Shown here piece by piece: positions 1 to 8,826 of a stretch of 64,000 bases of DNA. Origin of the DNA: Microglena sp. YARC (taxonomy: Eukaryota; Chlorophyta; Chlorophyceae; Chlamydomonadales; Chlamydomonadaceae); assembly GCA_022414725.1 (NCBI GenBank), contig CM039466.1, positions 15,171,287-15,235,286 of the forward strand, written 5' to 3'. The stretch's first letter is position 1, and each line of letters opens with the position of its first letter. Under the pieces are notes generated by a model. It saw only the letters and a list, made by a program, of their open reading frames with translations. It had not been told where the DNA came from and did not search any database. Made by a program: the position numbers and the translations under genes.

Positions 1-1
1 C

Positions 2-295
2 AACAGATTTATAACTCTGTCAGGGAGGCAACGTAAAATCATAGCCCCTTTGTTGTCAAGGGGGGTAGGAGACGTGGGGATCTCCCAGCGACTCACGTTA
101 AGAGAGCAAACTCGGAAGGCCCCTGTCGACTTAGGATTGCACTCCACATCGGCGATGGAAATAGTTGTTCCGCTTACCGAAACAATATCACTTTTCACCG
201 TATTGGATACGATGAAATTCTTAGGGGATTCATACATGAAGAATACCGGACACTATATGTATTTATGTGATTTTTTTTACCTTCGACGAGTTTAA
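2..295 (+). CDS. C-terminal end of an unknown gene cut by the window edge
   Basis: A reading frame is open from the first bases of the window to a stop at 295, so this is probably the last ~97 residues of a plus-strand gene that begins outside. No start codon decision is possible. The sequence is mixed in composition with no membrane segment or motif I recognise. A plus-strand membrane protein follows 30 bp later. The frame could be chance, because 290 bp of open sequence is not by itself strong evidence. Confidence 0.4.
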   Translation, partial: NRFITLSGRQRKIIAPLLSRGVGDVGISQRLTLREQTRKAPVDLGLHSTSAMEIVVPLTETISLFTVLDTMKFLGDSYMKNTGHYMYLCDFFYLRRV

Positions 296-325
296 CACAG
301 CAACAACATCAGACCGATTGATTCA

Positions 326-586
326 ATGACAGAAGTTCATAAGTTCCCGGACATGGAACAAAGCTCGAGCACCTTCATGTCACCTAATGTCGACTCATTC
401 GGCATGTCGGGATCCATGTCCATGAGCGCACGCGCATTAACGTGGTTCATCTTCTCCCTGAAATGGATAATCTTCATTATCAGAGAGTTAATATTCAACT
501 TTTATACACCGACCATCAAATGGACACGCATCAGCATCTTCATTGCGTTGGCATTATATCATTTGTTCCTCATTAGCACTTTCTAA
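326..586 (+). CDS. Small single-pass membrane protein
   Basis: An 86-residue protein starting at ATG 326. The first ~40 residues are polar and rich in Met and Ser. The C-terminal half is hydrophobic and aromatic (FSLKWIIFIIREL, then ISIFIALALYHLFLI), giving one or two membrane segments and a very short tail. Its stop lies 3 bp from the convergent stop of the next gene, which is typical of tight viral packing. I do not recognise the family. A role as a virion or virus-factory membrane protein is inference from size and context only. Confidence 0.5.
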   Translation: MTEVHKFPDMEQSSSTFMSPNVDSFGMSGSMSMSARALTWFIFSLKWIIFIIRELIFNFYTPTIKWTRISIFIALALYHLFLISTF

Positions 587-589
587 TTC

Positions 590-1099
590 TTAAATACCCC
601 CCTTCCCCTTGAGCATCCAGACGATACAGAAAGTCGTGAAGATAACTAGAATACATGAAAATATGTAGAACAACATGTCCGCGACGTCGTTCGTGTACCC
701 ATTACTAACACAGTCCCTGCACGCATCCCCCCTCTTCGCATGCTTATGTAAGAACATCTTGGTCGAAACAAGGAAACTAATCAACAAGACAAATACCGAT
801 ATGTCCAACCAAAACCCTACCACACCTGCAAGCTGGGATATCGCGTACAGCGTAAGCAAAGCAGGCGCGACGCGAAGAAACATGAGAAGGAAATTATCCT
901 GACCCATCGGACAACCCATCTTCTCACACTTTTCCGCAATGTTCCAAGCCCAAAATTGGAACCAGACGGCATACGCCATGACGAAAAAGTAAAGGAACCA
1001 CATGACCAATGCGATCGTAGGGTGAATCATGCGAATCGGAAATCCAGCATTACTCGGCATGCGGTCTTGATGATGTAGACACAATACAGTTGTTTTCAT
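590..1099 (-). CDS. Four-helix membrane protein, unknown
   Basis: I place the start at the ATG at 1097-1099, giving about 169 residues; the open frame extends upstream to 1222, but that extension would overlap the divergent gene at 1221. The protein has about four hydrophobic segments and several Cys-containing loops (EKCEKMGCPMG; DACRDCV) that could form disulfides. The last helix is followed by a short basic tail. The ~120 bp between this start and the plus-strand start at 1221 should hold a divergent promoter. No family recognised. Confidence 0.55.
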   Translation of the reverse strand: MKTTVLCLHHQDRMPSNAGFPIRMIHPTIALVMWFLYFFVMAYAVWFQFWAWNIAEKCEKMGCPMGQDNFLLMFLRVAPALLTLYAISQLAGVVGFWLDISVFVLLISFLVSTKMFLHKHAKRGDACRDCVSNGYTNDVADMLFYIFSCILVIFTTFCIVWMLKGKGGI

Positions 1100-1220
1100 T
1101 TTATTTTTGGAAACTGTACTTGCGAATGTCAGCCACATTGGGACGCTCTGGGGGGGACGATCGCATTTGAAACCAGGTTTACATATTTTTTGTCCTCCAA
1201 ATGTAAACATTGTGTGTACC

Positions 1221-1703
1221 ATGATGCAAGCAACACCCCTAACGAATACAGGCGGCGTTGTTCCACCACAAACAAATGCAAATTCTCCAGCAATGGTCGG
1301 TAAGGCTATGCGAGCTGCATTGGCAAGCAGTGCACAGATTCAAAGCACATATCACAGCGGAGCACGCAACATGTTCCTCTTGTCCGGTATTGGGTTTTTG
1401 CTAGCCGCATTCCTATTTGCGACCAAGGCACAAGGAGCAACCCGTCTCGTCATAGCTTCCCTAGTTGTGGCAATCATCGTCTTCAGCGCCACGTACGGCA
1501 TGTGCGTATCACGATGGCACAGAGAAGCAGTCGCCATCCTCGATGCAGCGCTCGAGGTGGACGATGAGCTACCGGCACCTGTCGCGAGGATTGCAGGAGA
1601 CATGGTCCGACGCTCGTGGGAGAAACGTGTGCACGTATATGCTGCAATAGAGATGATCGCACTCCTCGCTACATTGGTTGTCATCTTCTCAAGACGAAAT
1701 TGA
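1221..1703 (+). CDS. Three-helix membrane protein with C-terminal anchor
   Basis: A 160-residue protein from the double ATG at 1221. The N-terminal ~45 residues are polar. Two adjacent helices follow (FLLSGIGFLLAAFLFATK and ATRLVIASLVVAIIVFSATY), then a soluble acidic/Arg-rich region, then a final helix (IEMIALLATLVVIFS) ending in RRN. The open frame continues upstream of 1221, but the ATG is preferred because the upstream part would overlap the divergent promoter. Function unknown. Confidence 0.55.
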   Translation: MMQATPLTNTGGVVPPQTNANSPAMVGKAMRAALASSAQIQSTYHSGARNMFLLSGIGFLLAAFLFATKAQGATRLVIASLVVAIIVFSATYGMCVSRWHREAVAILDAALEVDDELPAPVARIAGDMVRRSWEKRVHVYAAIEMIALLATLVVIFSRRN

Positions 1704-1722
1704 TTGATTGCCCGCCAAAAAT

Positions 1723-1983
1723 TCATGAAGTCGAGGACGACGTAAAAATGCGCACGAGCTCCGTCTTGCCGTCTGATAAAGTCCTAGCGACCACAAGAGG
1801 CAGCAATCCAGCGTCAAGCTCTGCGCTTGCAATCTCGCAAGCGTCAAAACGACGAGAACCCATCATGCGGAGGACGTCGATCAATGCGGGAGCACCCCTA
1901 GCAATTTGTTCGGCGCGCATACCGATTACCTTGGCGCGCTCGTAAGTAGTCAGGGAAGACGACAGAGTGACGAAAGAAGACAT
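1723..1983 (-). CDS. DNA-directed RNA polymerase subunit RPB6-like
   Basis: An 86-residue protein with the compact RPB6/omega fold signature: TTYERAKVIGMRAEQIA, then GAPALIDV, then ELDAGLLPLVVARTLSDGK. In RPB6 this segment docks on the largest subunit and helps assemble the enzyme. I chose the ATG at 1981-1983 because the conserved core begins about ten residues later; an upstream in-frame ATG at 2040 would overlap the neighbour. The protein is core-only, without the acidic N-terminal extension of cellular RPB6. It sits beside an RPB9-like gene on the same strand, which supports a virus-encoded polymerase. The call rests on motif recall, not a search. Confidence 0.75.
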   Translation of the reverse strand: MSSFVTLSSSLTTYERAKVIGMRAEQIARGAPALIDVLRMMGSRRFDACEIASAELDAGLLPLVVARTLSDGKTELVRIFTSSSTS

Positions 1984-2032
1984 CAAATAAGCAGTAAAGG
2001 TAATTTCTCTCTGTGTCGATAGTTTTTTGCCT

Positions 2033-2911
2033 TTATACAACTGTTTTCTTTACAACTGTTTTCCGTGCGGGGACAGCTTTCCGATTGCGAGACACCGACC
2101 TGAAACTGACAGACTTCCTCTCTCCCACGACATCATCAATGCCAGCAACAACATCCTTAGGAGAATCCGAGACAGCATCCGTGGCAGCATCCTTAGGAGA
2201 ATCCGCGGCAACAACATCCTTAGGAGAATCCGAGACTTCATCCGATGCAGCATCCTTAGGAGAATCCTTAGGAGAATCCGTGGCAGCATCCTTAGGAGAA
2301 TCCGCGGCAGCATCCTTAGAAGAATCCGCGGCAGCATCCTTAGAAGAATCCGCGACAGCATCCTTAGAAGAATCCGCGACAACATCCTTAGGGAAATCCG
2401 TGGCAGCATCCTTAGGAGAATCCGTGGCAGCATCCTTAGGAGAATCCGCGGCAGCATCCTTAGGAGAATCCGCGGTAGCATCCTTAGAAGAATCCGCGAC
2501 AGCATCCTTAGGAGAATCCGCGGCAGCTGAGCGACCTCCACCTGCTTTCCAGAACGTGTCGCACCGTTCGCAAAAGTACAAGAACTTCAGGTCGGCGTCG
2601 TACTTGATGAAGAGAACAGAGGAAGATCCCCCATCGTTATCATCGTTGTTGCGGCTGCACGTGGGGCAAGGGATGTTGTGTGCCCGAGGCAGTGTCACGT
2701 CGTACCGGATGTTCTTCAACATGAACTGCTCATAAGAATTCCGGTCGTCGGAGTGGTTGCTCTCGAAGATGCAGGCGTCCTTGACGGGAGCGACGCTCTG
2801 GCAGTTGCGACATTCAAAGTACAAACGCTGCTCATCGTTCTGACCAGATGAAGACTGCGACGACGAGCGAATGAACATCATGTTGTCACAGGCATCGCAA
2901 AAACGCATCAT
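2033..2911 (-). CDS. RNA polymerase subunit RPB9-like with long repeat tail
   Basis: Starts at the double ATG at 2906-2911 (about 292 residues). The N-terminal half holds two zinc ribbons: MRFCDACDNMMF with ECRNC, then PCPTC with FCERCDTFWK. In order and spacing this is RPB9 (TFIIS-like C-terminal ribbon), a subunit involved in transcript cleavage and fidelity. Unlike RPB9, it carries ~150 extra C-terminal residues: about 16 copies of an ADSPKDAA-type octapeptide, then a basic end (RKSVSFRSVSRNRKAVPARK). The octapeptide alternates Ser-Pro-Lys with acidic residues, so it may be a phosphorylatable tail. The next gene starts on the other strand at 2969, giving a divergent promoter of under 60 bp. 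Confidence 0.75.
   Translation of the reverse strand: MMRFCDACDNMMFIRSSSQSSSGQNDEQRLYFECRNCQSVAPVKDACIFESNHSDDRNSYEQFMLKNIRYDVTLPRAHNIPCPTCSRNNDDNDGGSSSVLFIKYDADLKFLYFCERCDTFWKAGGGRSAAADSPKDAVADSSKDATADSPKDAAADSPKDAATDSPKDAATDFPKDVVADSSKDAVADSSKDAAADSSKDAAADSPKDAATDSPKDSPKDAASDEVSDSPKDVVAADSPKDAATDAVSDSPKDVVAGIDDVVGERKSVSFRSVSRNRKAVPARKTVVKKTVV
2120..2525 (-). repeat. 24-bp tandem repeat encoding the RPB9 tail
   Basis: Imperfect 24-bp units (core gcatccttaggagaatccg on the plus strand) are repeated about 16 times in frame within the RPB9-like gene. Unit length is a multiple of three, so copy-number change would lengthen or shorten the tail without a frameshift. Variants PKDAA, SKDAA and PKDVV alternate. 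All the copies stay in frame. Confidence 0.9.
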
Positions 2912-2968
2912 CGTGCAGACGCAAATCTTCAAAAACGGTACATAAGGTATAGTAATTATTTTGTTAAA

Positions 2969-3796
2969 ATGGAAGTCCCCTTTACACTCCCTAATGCAGA
3001 CTTCATCAACGCAGTCCTCAAGGCTTGCCACCCATGCGCGACGGCCACGAAAACAATGTCTGACACAGGAATCCTACTAGTACAAGAATACGCGGTCATG
3101 GACTGGAAAAACACCCAACCCGAAGTAGACATCGTGGAATGGGATCCAGATTGTGTAAACGCGCAGTCGCCAAACATAGACAATAAAGGACTAATACTAC
3201 TTGTCCCGAGCACCCAACCAGTGCACAAAATGATGCACTCCGAGAATTCTACCAAGGAATCTCCCAAAACAAAGAAATCGTGCGCATACCGAGTGAGGTT
3301 TGTCGATAGCCTCCTGCTTCAGTACTCAACACGCATCGGACACAAGTTCGTGACCACGCTACAGAACATTGCCGCGAATAACTCCAACGTATTTTGCAGA
3401 TTCGTGCTGACGTTCAAGAAACTACCACCAAACACACGAGCACAAGAAGAGAATCCCAACTTCGCAACCGCATTCAAAAAACTCTTCCACGCCAACGAAG
3501 AACACTGCATCATTTGCATGCCCGATAACACGCACACAGACACAGCTGTTCCATCTGTCCGTTCTACTCAACAACAAAATGAAATGATTCGACGACCCAG
3601 AGACTGGGAAGAGGCAGTCGAGTTTGCACGCAACACAGTACCCACGAGAAGCCGCAAAAACACAAGAAGTCGAACTGCGTCAAAGCGACAAATATTTGAC
3701 CTCACGGTTATAGCGGCAATACACAAAGCCGTTCAAGAAGAAGACGAGCATGACAATACAGTCGGAGACACAAATTGTGGGACATGTGACCGTTGA
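2969..3796 (+). CDS. Unknown 275-residue protein
   Basis: ATG at 2969 directly after an AT-rich stretch that is a plausible promoter. The protein is soluble and of mixed charge, with a compact N-terminal ~170 residues, a basic Arg/Ser/Thr-rich linker (TRSRKNTRSRTASKRQ) near residue 230 and an acidic tail ending NCGTCDR. The basic patch could be a nuclear or nucleic-acid targeting signal. No catalytic motif seen. It lies next to RPB9 and may share its divergent promoter. Function not recognised. Confidence 0.55.
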   Translation: MEVPFTLPNADFINAVLKACHPCATATKTMSDTGILLVQEYAVMDWKNTQPEVDIVEWDPDCVNAQSPNIDNKGLILLVPSTQPVHKMMHSENSTKESPKTKKSCAYRVRFVDSLLLQYSTRIGHKFVTTLQNIAANNSNVFCRFVLTFKKLPPNTRAQEENPNFATAFKKLFHANEEHCIICMPDNTHTDTAVPSVRSTQQQNEMIRRPRDWEEAVEFARNTVPTRSRKNTRSRTASKRQIFDLTVIAAIHKAVQEEDEHDNTVGDTNCGTCDR

Positions 3797-3810
3797 ATAA
3801 TCGAGTAGAT

Positions 3811-4576
3811 ACAGTCGACGGAATACTAAAATGAAACCGCCTCGTGTACGGCACACCTTACGGTGTAACCTAATGGTGTAGCAACCCACGGGGCAGTGGA
3901 ACACCAATACGATTTTGAATCAACAAATTGCAGGATGTTAACGAGAATATCGTGGTTCTTTTTTAGATCACGGCTCTCCATCCTGCAGACTCCGTATCGT
4001 TCTTTTGTCGGTACTTTCAAGAGTGTCCATTGAAGGACCAGCCGCACTTAAGCGATCGCCTCTTCCCCAGTACCGTGGCCCAAAAGAACACGGGGTCTTT
4101 GTTGATGTGCAATACGTCATGTAAGGAGGTTTCTTTGCTGGACGGGTCATTTTATAGGACCATCCACTCATACAATATGTGATTGTCACCGCCTTATACC
4201 GTTTTTTGGATGTTTCATTTTACTGTTCCGCCGACTGTAGGCGATTACATTTTGTGCCATTCATCTCGTATTTCAGCAGTTACTGTAAGCTGGTATCAAA
4301 TGTCCCAAGTCGGCGGAACAGTAAGCTGGTATCAAATGTCCCAAGTCGGCGGAACAGTAAAATGAAACATATCAGATATGCTCTCACAATCGCAAGGCTG
4401 CACTGCATGGAACTGTTGGGTCAAGGGAGACCGCTTCCATTTTGCAGGGATGCGTGTTGTTGATGGGCTACAAAAAAACATGATGGTGTTCCACTGCAAT
4501 GTGGGTTGCTACACCATAAGGTGTACCGTACACTCCAGAAAGCGGTTTCATTTTAGTATTCCGTCGAGTGACTGTA
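3811..4576. mobile_element. Inverted-repeat element, family B, ~766 bp
   Basis: The two ends are long imperfect inverted repeats of roughly 85-95 bp. The left end starts acagtcgacggaatactaaa and runs to ~3905. The right end, read on the minus strand from 4576, begins acagtcactcgacggaatac and pairs with it through the segment around aacaccat. Internally, the minus strand has a short frame (about 3968-4150) with the motif TRPAKKPPYMTYC, which recurs at 59.15 kb, and a segment (4011-4140) shared with 32.63-32.74 kb. No full transposase is present, so this is a non-autonomous or decayed DNA transposon. Confidence 0.75.
4210..4371. mobile_element. Small nested inverted-repeat element
   Basis: Inside the larger element, tgtttcattttactgttccg at 4211-4230 is repeated in inverse orientation at 4350-4371. 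Between them a ~36-bp unit containing gtcggcggaacagtaagctg is duplicated in tandem. The same terminal motif (ggcggaacagtaaaatgaaa) recurs alone at 45,990-46,012 and in degenerate form at 25,805. This fits a ~160-bp MITE inserted into element B, or a shared terminal sequence of related elements. Confidence 0.65.
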
Positions 4577-4601
4577 TGAATGCGAACAATGACGAAGAAT
4601 A

Positions 4602-4886
4602 TTATCGTAAGTTGCCACGATATTGAGTCGATTTCCTCCTACCAGACATCATACCCCCCTTGAAGTCCTCTACATTAATAGGCTGAGCCATGGCATCCTT
4701 ACTGCACGCAGTCTCCTTAGCATCAAACGTAAAGCAATTTTTGGCGTTGTCTTGGTCAACGATAGACCCGGCATTAGCGGGTGAAGGAAACCTAACGACG
4801 ACCTTGGGAGGGGGGGACATCATGTAACAGTAGCCTATTCCAAAGGAGAAAGCGATGATAAAAGCAAACAGATTTATCTTGAACAT
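4602..4886 (-). CDS. Small N-terminally anchored protein, NCLDV-like
   Basis: Start chosen at ATG 4884-4886, just before the hydrophobic segment (NLFAFIIAFSFGIGYCYMM); an upstream in-frame ATG at 4937 adds only an unlikely leader. About 94 residues: one N-terminal membrane segment, a Pro-rich turn (SPPPKVVVRFPSPANAG), two spaced Cys (NCFTF, TACSK) and a basic C-terminus. The spacing of the PSPANAG segment and the Cys residues resembles a small membrane protein conserved in several giant viruses, from memory. A virion role is inference. Confidence 0.6.
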   Translation of the reverse strand: MFKINLFAFIIAFSFGIGYCYMMSPPPKVVVRFPSPANAGSIVDQDNAKNCFTFDAKETACSKDAMAQPINVEDFKGGMMSGRRKSTQYRGNLR

Positions 4887-5002
4887 TATTTGTTTTACAG
4901 AAACTTCCAGAGCTGATTGGGAGACATACAAATGCAAATCAAAAAAATGTCGATAGACTGTAGTTTAAAAATATCAAAAATGTGTGGGTTAGGCACTCTG
5001 TA

Positions 5003-5116
5003 ATGTTATCAACTCTTCCAGTCATCCCACTCGTAGTAATCATCATTACAATATGCACACTAATGATGTTGACTGTATTCATACAGCCAAGTGTATCCAG
5101 CTCGACCACCAAATGA
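5003..5116 (+). CDS. 37-residue membrane peptide
   Basis: A short frame from ATG 5003 to TGA 5116 encodes one strongly hydrophobic helix (VIPLVVIIITICTLMMLTVF) followed by a polar Ser/Thr tail. It fills exactly the space between two minus-strand genes and ends 1 bp before the helicase stop. Similar tiny membrane proteins are common in the window. Length alone cannot prove coding. Confidence 0.4.
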   Translation: MLSTLPVIPLVVIIITICTLMMLTVFIQPSVSSSTTK

Positions 5117-5117
5117 A

Positions 5118-6566
5118 TCAATCAAATGCGAAACCCATAGAAGCGTAGAAACGTTGCCGCTTACGCGACTGAGCCACAAAAATACCCGCAAAAGTGTCCA
5201 CGACGTCTATCACAAGCGGATTATTAGTAGTAGTAGCAGCATCAGGTCGGAAACGAGTGATGCGACCGCAATTTTGAACAACATCCGTCTTTGGGGATGC
5301 AAGGACAAGCGTGTCCAGCTCAGGGATGTCCATGCCCTCTGCGGCATAGGGGAACGTGGCGCAAATCACCCGGCGTGACGCGGACGCCTTCAATTCAGAA
5401 GGCTTCATGCCACCCCAGTAGAAACCAACCGCGATCCCCTTTGCAACTAGCAGGTCGTGCACATGCTGAAGCTGAGACTTTCGATCGGACAACACCAGCA
5501 CACGCCGATCCGGGGCACTCGCCAACACGTCGGATATGAGCTCCACCACGAAGGCCGTGCGAGGCTCGAAATCGCACACGTTGGTTATCATGCGAGAAAT
5601 GCAAGGGGCTGCCTTCATTCTCCCGTCCGCGACGCGCCTGTGGATCACCTCCTCACGCGCGTACTCCCTAGCATCCGAAGAAAACCGAACCACGCGAACA
5701 CGGACAACCCTGTCATTGCCGGTACTACTCGATACCGAATCATCAAATTGAAGAAGAGGCACCTGTGGACCCAGGTGGTACACGATCGCCCGGGTCATCC
5801 CGTCCTTCCGGTCAGGCGTGGCAGAAAGCCCAAGGGAGTACCGGAACGTCGTCTTGAAAAGGGCGCGCGAGAAAACCTCCGTGCCCACCCGGTGACACTC
5901 GTCAACGATAAGCAATCCAAATTCAGAGAAGGTGTCGGCAGCATAAGACTTCATGCTAAGACTTTGCAGACTCGCAAGCACGACGTCGCGACCATGTGTA
6001 TCAGTTACCCCGGCCTTCACCAGGCCCACCAACGCGTAGGGCATGAACTGCTCAATCCGCTCACGCCACTGGGAAAGTAAGAACTCCTTGTGGACTACGA
6101 TTAACGTCTTGCACGCTAGCTCAGAGGCTATCTTCAGAGCTACGACAGTTTTTCCACCACCACAAGGCAACGTGATGATGCCGCCAGCCACCTTGGGGTC
6201 GCGGGCACGCTCAAGGAAGGAAGAAACCACGGACTCCTGAACGGGACGCAACTGCCCGATAAACGCTACCCGGCCACCACCACCAGCATCGTCACAGTGG
6301 AAATAGTCGGCGGAGTTGGATGGGACACCGAACCGCTCAAGACCGTAGTATTTCGGAAGAATCAACTCAGTATCTGAAGAACGGAACAAAGGGAACCGAA
6401 CAGGGGCACACGCAAAAAATTCCTGCCCGAAGGGCTGCAATGGAGTCATTGTGAGATCCTCCCTAATATGTGATATCTCGGCATCCGGAATCGCATCCAA
6501 CGGAACATGGTACCCATCGACACGCAAGGAAGTACCAACTAATTTACGATGCATAAAGTTAGACAT
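5118..6566 (-). CDS. SF2 helicase, poxvirus A18 / XPB type
   Basis: A 482-residue superfamily 2 helicase. Motif I is LPCGGGKTV (residues ~133-141), motif Ia VVHKEFLLSQW, motif II VDECH (~221-225), motif III LSATPDRKDG (~248), motif V ATFPYAAEGMDIPELDT and motif VI QNCGRITR near residue 445. This pattern is that of the A18-like/XPB-like helicases of large DNA viruses, which act in late transcription and transcript release. The ~100 residues ahead of motif I are the usual family N-domain. Start ATG 6564-6566 gives MSNFMHRK; length is normal. The gene is intact and ends with TGA. Confidence 0.88.
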   Translation of the reverse strand: MSNFMHRKLVGTSLRVDGYHVPLDAIPDAEISHIREDLTMTPLQPFGQEFFACAPVRFPLFRSSDTELILPKYYGLERFGVPSNSADYFHCDDAGGGGRVAFIGQLRPVQESVVSSFLERARDPKVAGGIITLPCGGGKTVVALKIASELACKTLIVVHKEFLLSQWRERIEQFMPYALVGLVKAGVTDTHGRDVVLASLQSLSMKSYAADTFSEFGLLIVDECHRVGTEVFSRALFKTTFRYSLGLSATPDRKDGMTRAIVYHLGPQVPLLQFDDSVSSSTGNDRVVRVRVVRFSSDAREYAREEVIHRRVADGRMKAAPCISRMITNVCDFEPRTAFVVELISDVLASAPDRRVLVLSDRKSQLQHVHDLLVAKGIAVGFYWGGMKPSELKASASRRVICATFPYAAEGMDIPELDTLVLASPKTDVVQNCGRITRFRPDAATTTNNPLVIDVVDTFAGIFVAQSRKRQRFYASMGFAFD

Positions 6567-6635
6567 CCTCTTTTAGATATTTGATACACATTATAGCTTT
6601 ACACTCAAGAAGAAGTCTTATCAGAAGATGTGTGT

Positions 6636-6821
6636 AAGAAGAACACAACTTAGTCGGGTCTGGGGACAATGTCAATCCGCCGTTCAAGGCGTTTAGCGAC
6701 CGTTTCAAGGGGCGAGTTGCCGTATTTGACGAATTCCGTACCACCAAGATCTGGCACAAGGACAGAGCCACCGTACTCCAGAGAGTACAAGAGGATTTTG
6801 GGGACTCGGGATATTATATTA
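6636..6821 (+). other. Short open fragment fused to the 5' end of the LINE
   Basis: The retrotransposon frame remains open upstream of its conserved region for ~60 codons, back to a TAA near 6630. This part (including VNPPFKAFSDRF and RVAVFDEFRTTK) does not resemble reverse transcriptase. The FDEFRTTK stretch faintly recalls the DEFRTS motif of the TnpB-like gene at 46.9 kb, so it may be an older transposase fragment in which the LINE landed. It has no clear start codon of its own in this frame. Confidence 0.35.
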
Positions 6822-8425
6822 TATGTGGTAGGGGTACTGCAGATGCATCATTCATTCTTAACCATATTGTAGATAAATATAGAGAAAAGAAAAAACCACT
6901 CTTTGTGGCTTTTGTTGATTTCAAGAAGGCTTATGATTGGGTCAACAGAGACTTGCTATGGGATTGCTTAGCAAGGCTAGGAGTCAAGGACCCCTATCTC
7001 AGTATTCTGAAGTCCATGTATAATCATGTTGTTTTCCAAGTTCGCCTACATGGGGACATTGGATCCCCCTTTCCATCCCTTGTAGGAGTTAAACAAGGAG
7101 ACCCCCTATCCCCACTCCTATTCGGTCTGTTCATTGATAGAATTGAATCGTTCCTCCAATCCAAGCTCCCAAATGTAGGGGCTGAGCTTAGGGGACAGAT
7201 TCTGCAACTGTTACTTTATGCTGATGACCTAGCTATAATGGCAGAATCCCCGGCAGATATGCAAGCGATGCTTGACTGCCTGAGAGATTTCTGCGAGGCT
7301 ACTAAGATGGCTGTGAATATAAAGAAAACTGAGATTGTCGTTTTCAACAAACAATTCTGTGATGAGGCCCGCATGGATCCTGATTACAAATTTGTCTATG
7401 ATGGAGCACAACTTTCTACAAAGTTATCTTTTATCTACTTGGGATCCCTCTTTGTGGATGGTGACTCAAGCAATCGTGCAAAAGCTTATTTTTCTAGGAT
7501 GCTCACTAAGGCCCAAAAGGCACACCACATGCTTCGTAGGCGATGCCATACTATGGAGATATACAATATTGATATTCTCACCCACCTGTTTGATTCTCTT
7601 GTACAACCTATACTGAATTTTGGCTGTGAGGTGTGGGCTCCTTCTATTCTGAACAACACACTTATCTCAAATGACCATGCTTGTGAGAAATGGCATAGAG
7701 GTATACTTAAACAAATGTTGGGTGTTTGCCAATCTACTACATCTAATATTATCATGGAAGAGCTGGGTAGAACCCCGTTGTGTTTTGCTTGGCTTAAACA
7801 AGCTTTGCGCTTCTGGAACAAGACCATACATAAAGAACCTGAGGATCTCATTAGAATGGCTCTTGAGGAATCTTTTGACTCCAACACTGGCTGGGTTCAT
7901 GACTTGCGTTGTGCTCTCCACAAGCTAGGATCCAGTAAAAACATCAACATTTTGGAGGCAGTCGATGTCGAAGGTATTATGTCTGAAGTTTTTGAGTCAT
8001 GGAGGTTTAAGTACCCAAGTGACACCAATGCAGTTAGAGACATCCCTGATGAGAGAAGGGTTGGCTTTAAACGCCTCCGATACCAAAAATGGTTCGCAGC
8101 CAAGAGAAATGATGAGAATGGCTTGATTCCCTTTACATCCGCCTTACATAAGCAGGATCAGATTCGTTCTATAGCACAGTTTAGAATGGGTTCCCATTGG
8201 CTGAACACAGAAAGAATGAGGGTGGTGGATAGAGCACACATCCCTCGCTCAATGAGACACTGTCAAATGTGTGGGTTCCAAAAACCTGAGGATGAAATGC
8301 ATATGTTTGAGTGCCCTTTTTATAATGATATTCGCCTCCGCTACCAGAATCTGTTTACAGATATTTATAGGCATGTCCATGAGGATACCGACTTAACCGT
8401 ATGGAATGTGGAATTCTGCGAATGA
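6822..8425 (+). pseudogene. LINE reverse transcriptase fragment with zf-RVT
   Basis: Reverse transcriptase blocks are in order: GRGTADASFILNHIVDKY, AFVDFKKAYDWVNRDLLW (first catalytic Asp), GVKQGDPLSPLLFGLFID, LLLYADDLAIMAE (catalytic YADD) and a thumb region. Near the C-terminus CQMCGFQKPEDEMHMFEC is a zinc-binding domain of the zf-RVT type. The stop at 8425 looks secondary: shifting one base at ~8420 continues a plausible C-terminus (FWSNLADYL...) to a stop at ~8526. No initiator Met exists in the conserved frame, so the fragment is probably not expressed. Confidence 0.85.
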
Positions 8426-8806
8426 ATGGAAATGGCACTAAGTCTTTTTGGAGCAACCTAGCCGACTATCTTTCTACTTGTAGAAGAGCAAGACAGGAAG
8501 CCCTGGACTGCTTAGTGGCACCGTAATTTATTATCCCTTTTTTTCTTCTTGTGACTTCTCATTTGTTAGCTTCTTACCTCCGCCACTGTAAGTGGTTGAG
8601 ATCTGGGTCCTGCTCTAAGGGGTTTAATACCTACGCCACCAAAACGGTGGTTGGGATTTTGGTTTGTTTGTCCTCGACACACCCCTGATGTAATGGGTTT
8701 TTTTGCTTTGTGGGTGCTTTTTCTTTTTGTTTAAAGCACAGAGTCTCATACACCCTCGCGGTGTCAAGTAGACTTTAACATGTAATGTAATGTAATGTAA
8801 TGTAAC
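6822..8806 (+). mobile_element. 5'-truncated LINE (non-LTR retrotransposon)
   Basis: The insertion holds the C-terminal part of a LINE second ORF, a ~270-bp 3' untranslated region and a tail of about five ATGTA-type units (8780-8806), the simple-repeat 3' end typical of several LINE clades. The 5' end begins within the reverse transcriptase at GRGTADASF, so endonuclease and N-terminal parts are missing, as expected for abortive target-primed reverse transcription. Non-LTR elements are eukaryotic, so the DNA was present in a eukaryotic nucleus or acquired there. Confidence 0.85.
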
Positions 8807-8826
8807 ATAATTCCCTTGTCCGAGTG

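Noticed and set aside
2050..2541. Arg/Leu/Ile-rich frames over the RPB9 repeat
   Set aside because: Shadow translations of the 24-bp repeat on both strands; only the SPKDAA frame joins the RPB9 zinc ribbons.
4939..5121. 60-residue minus-strand frame
   Set aside because: It overlaps the better plus-strand membrane peptide and has no hydrophobic or domain pattern of its own beyond the shadow.
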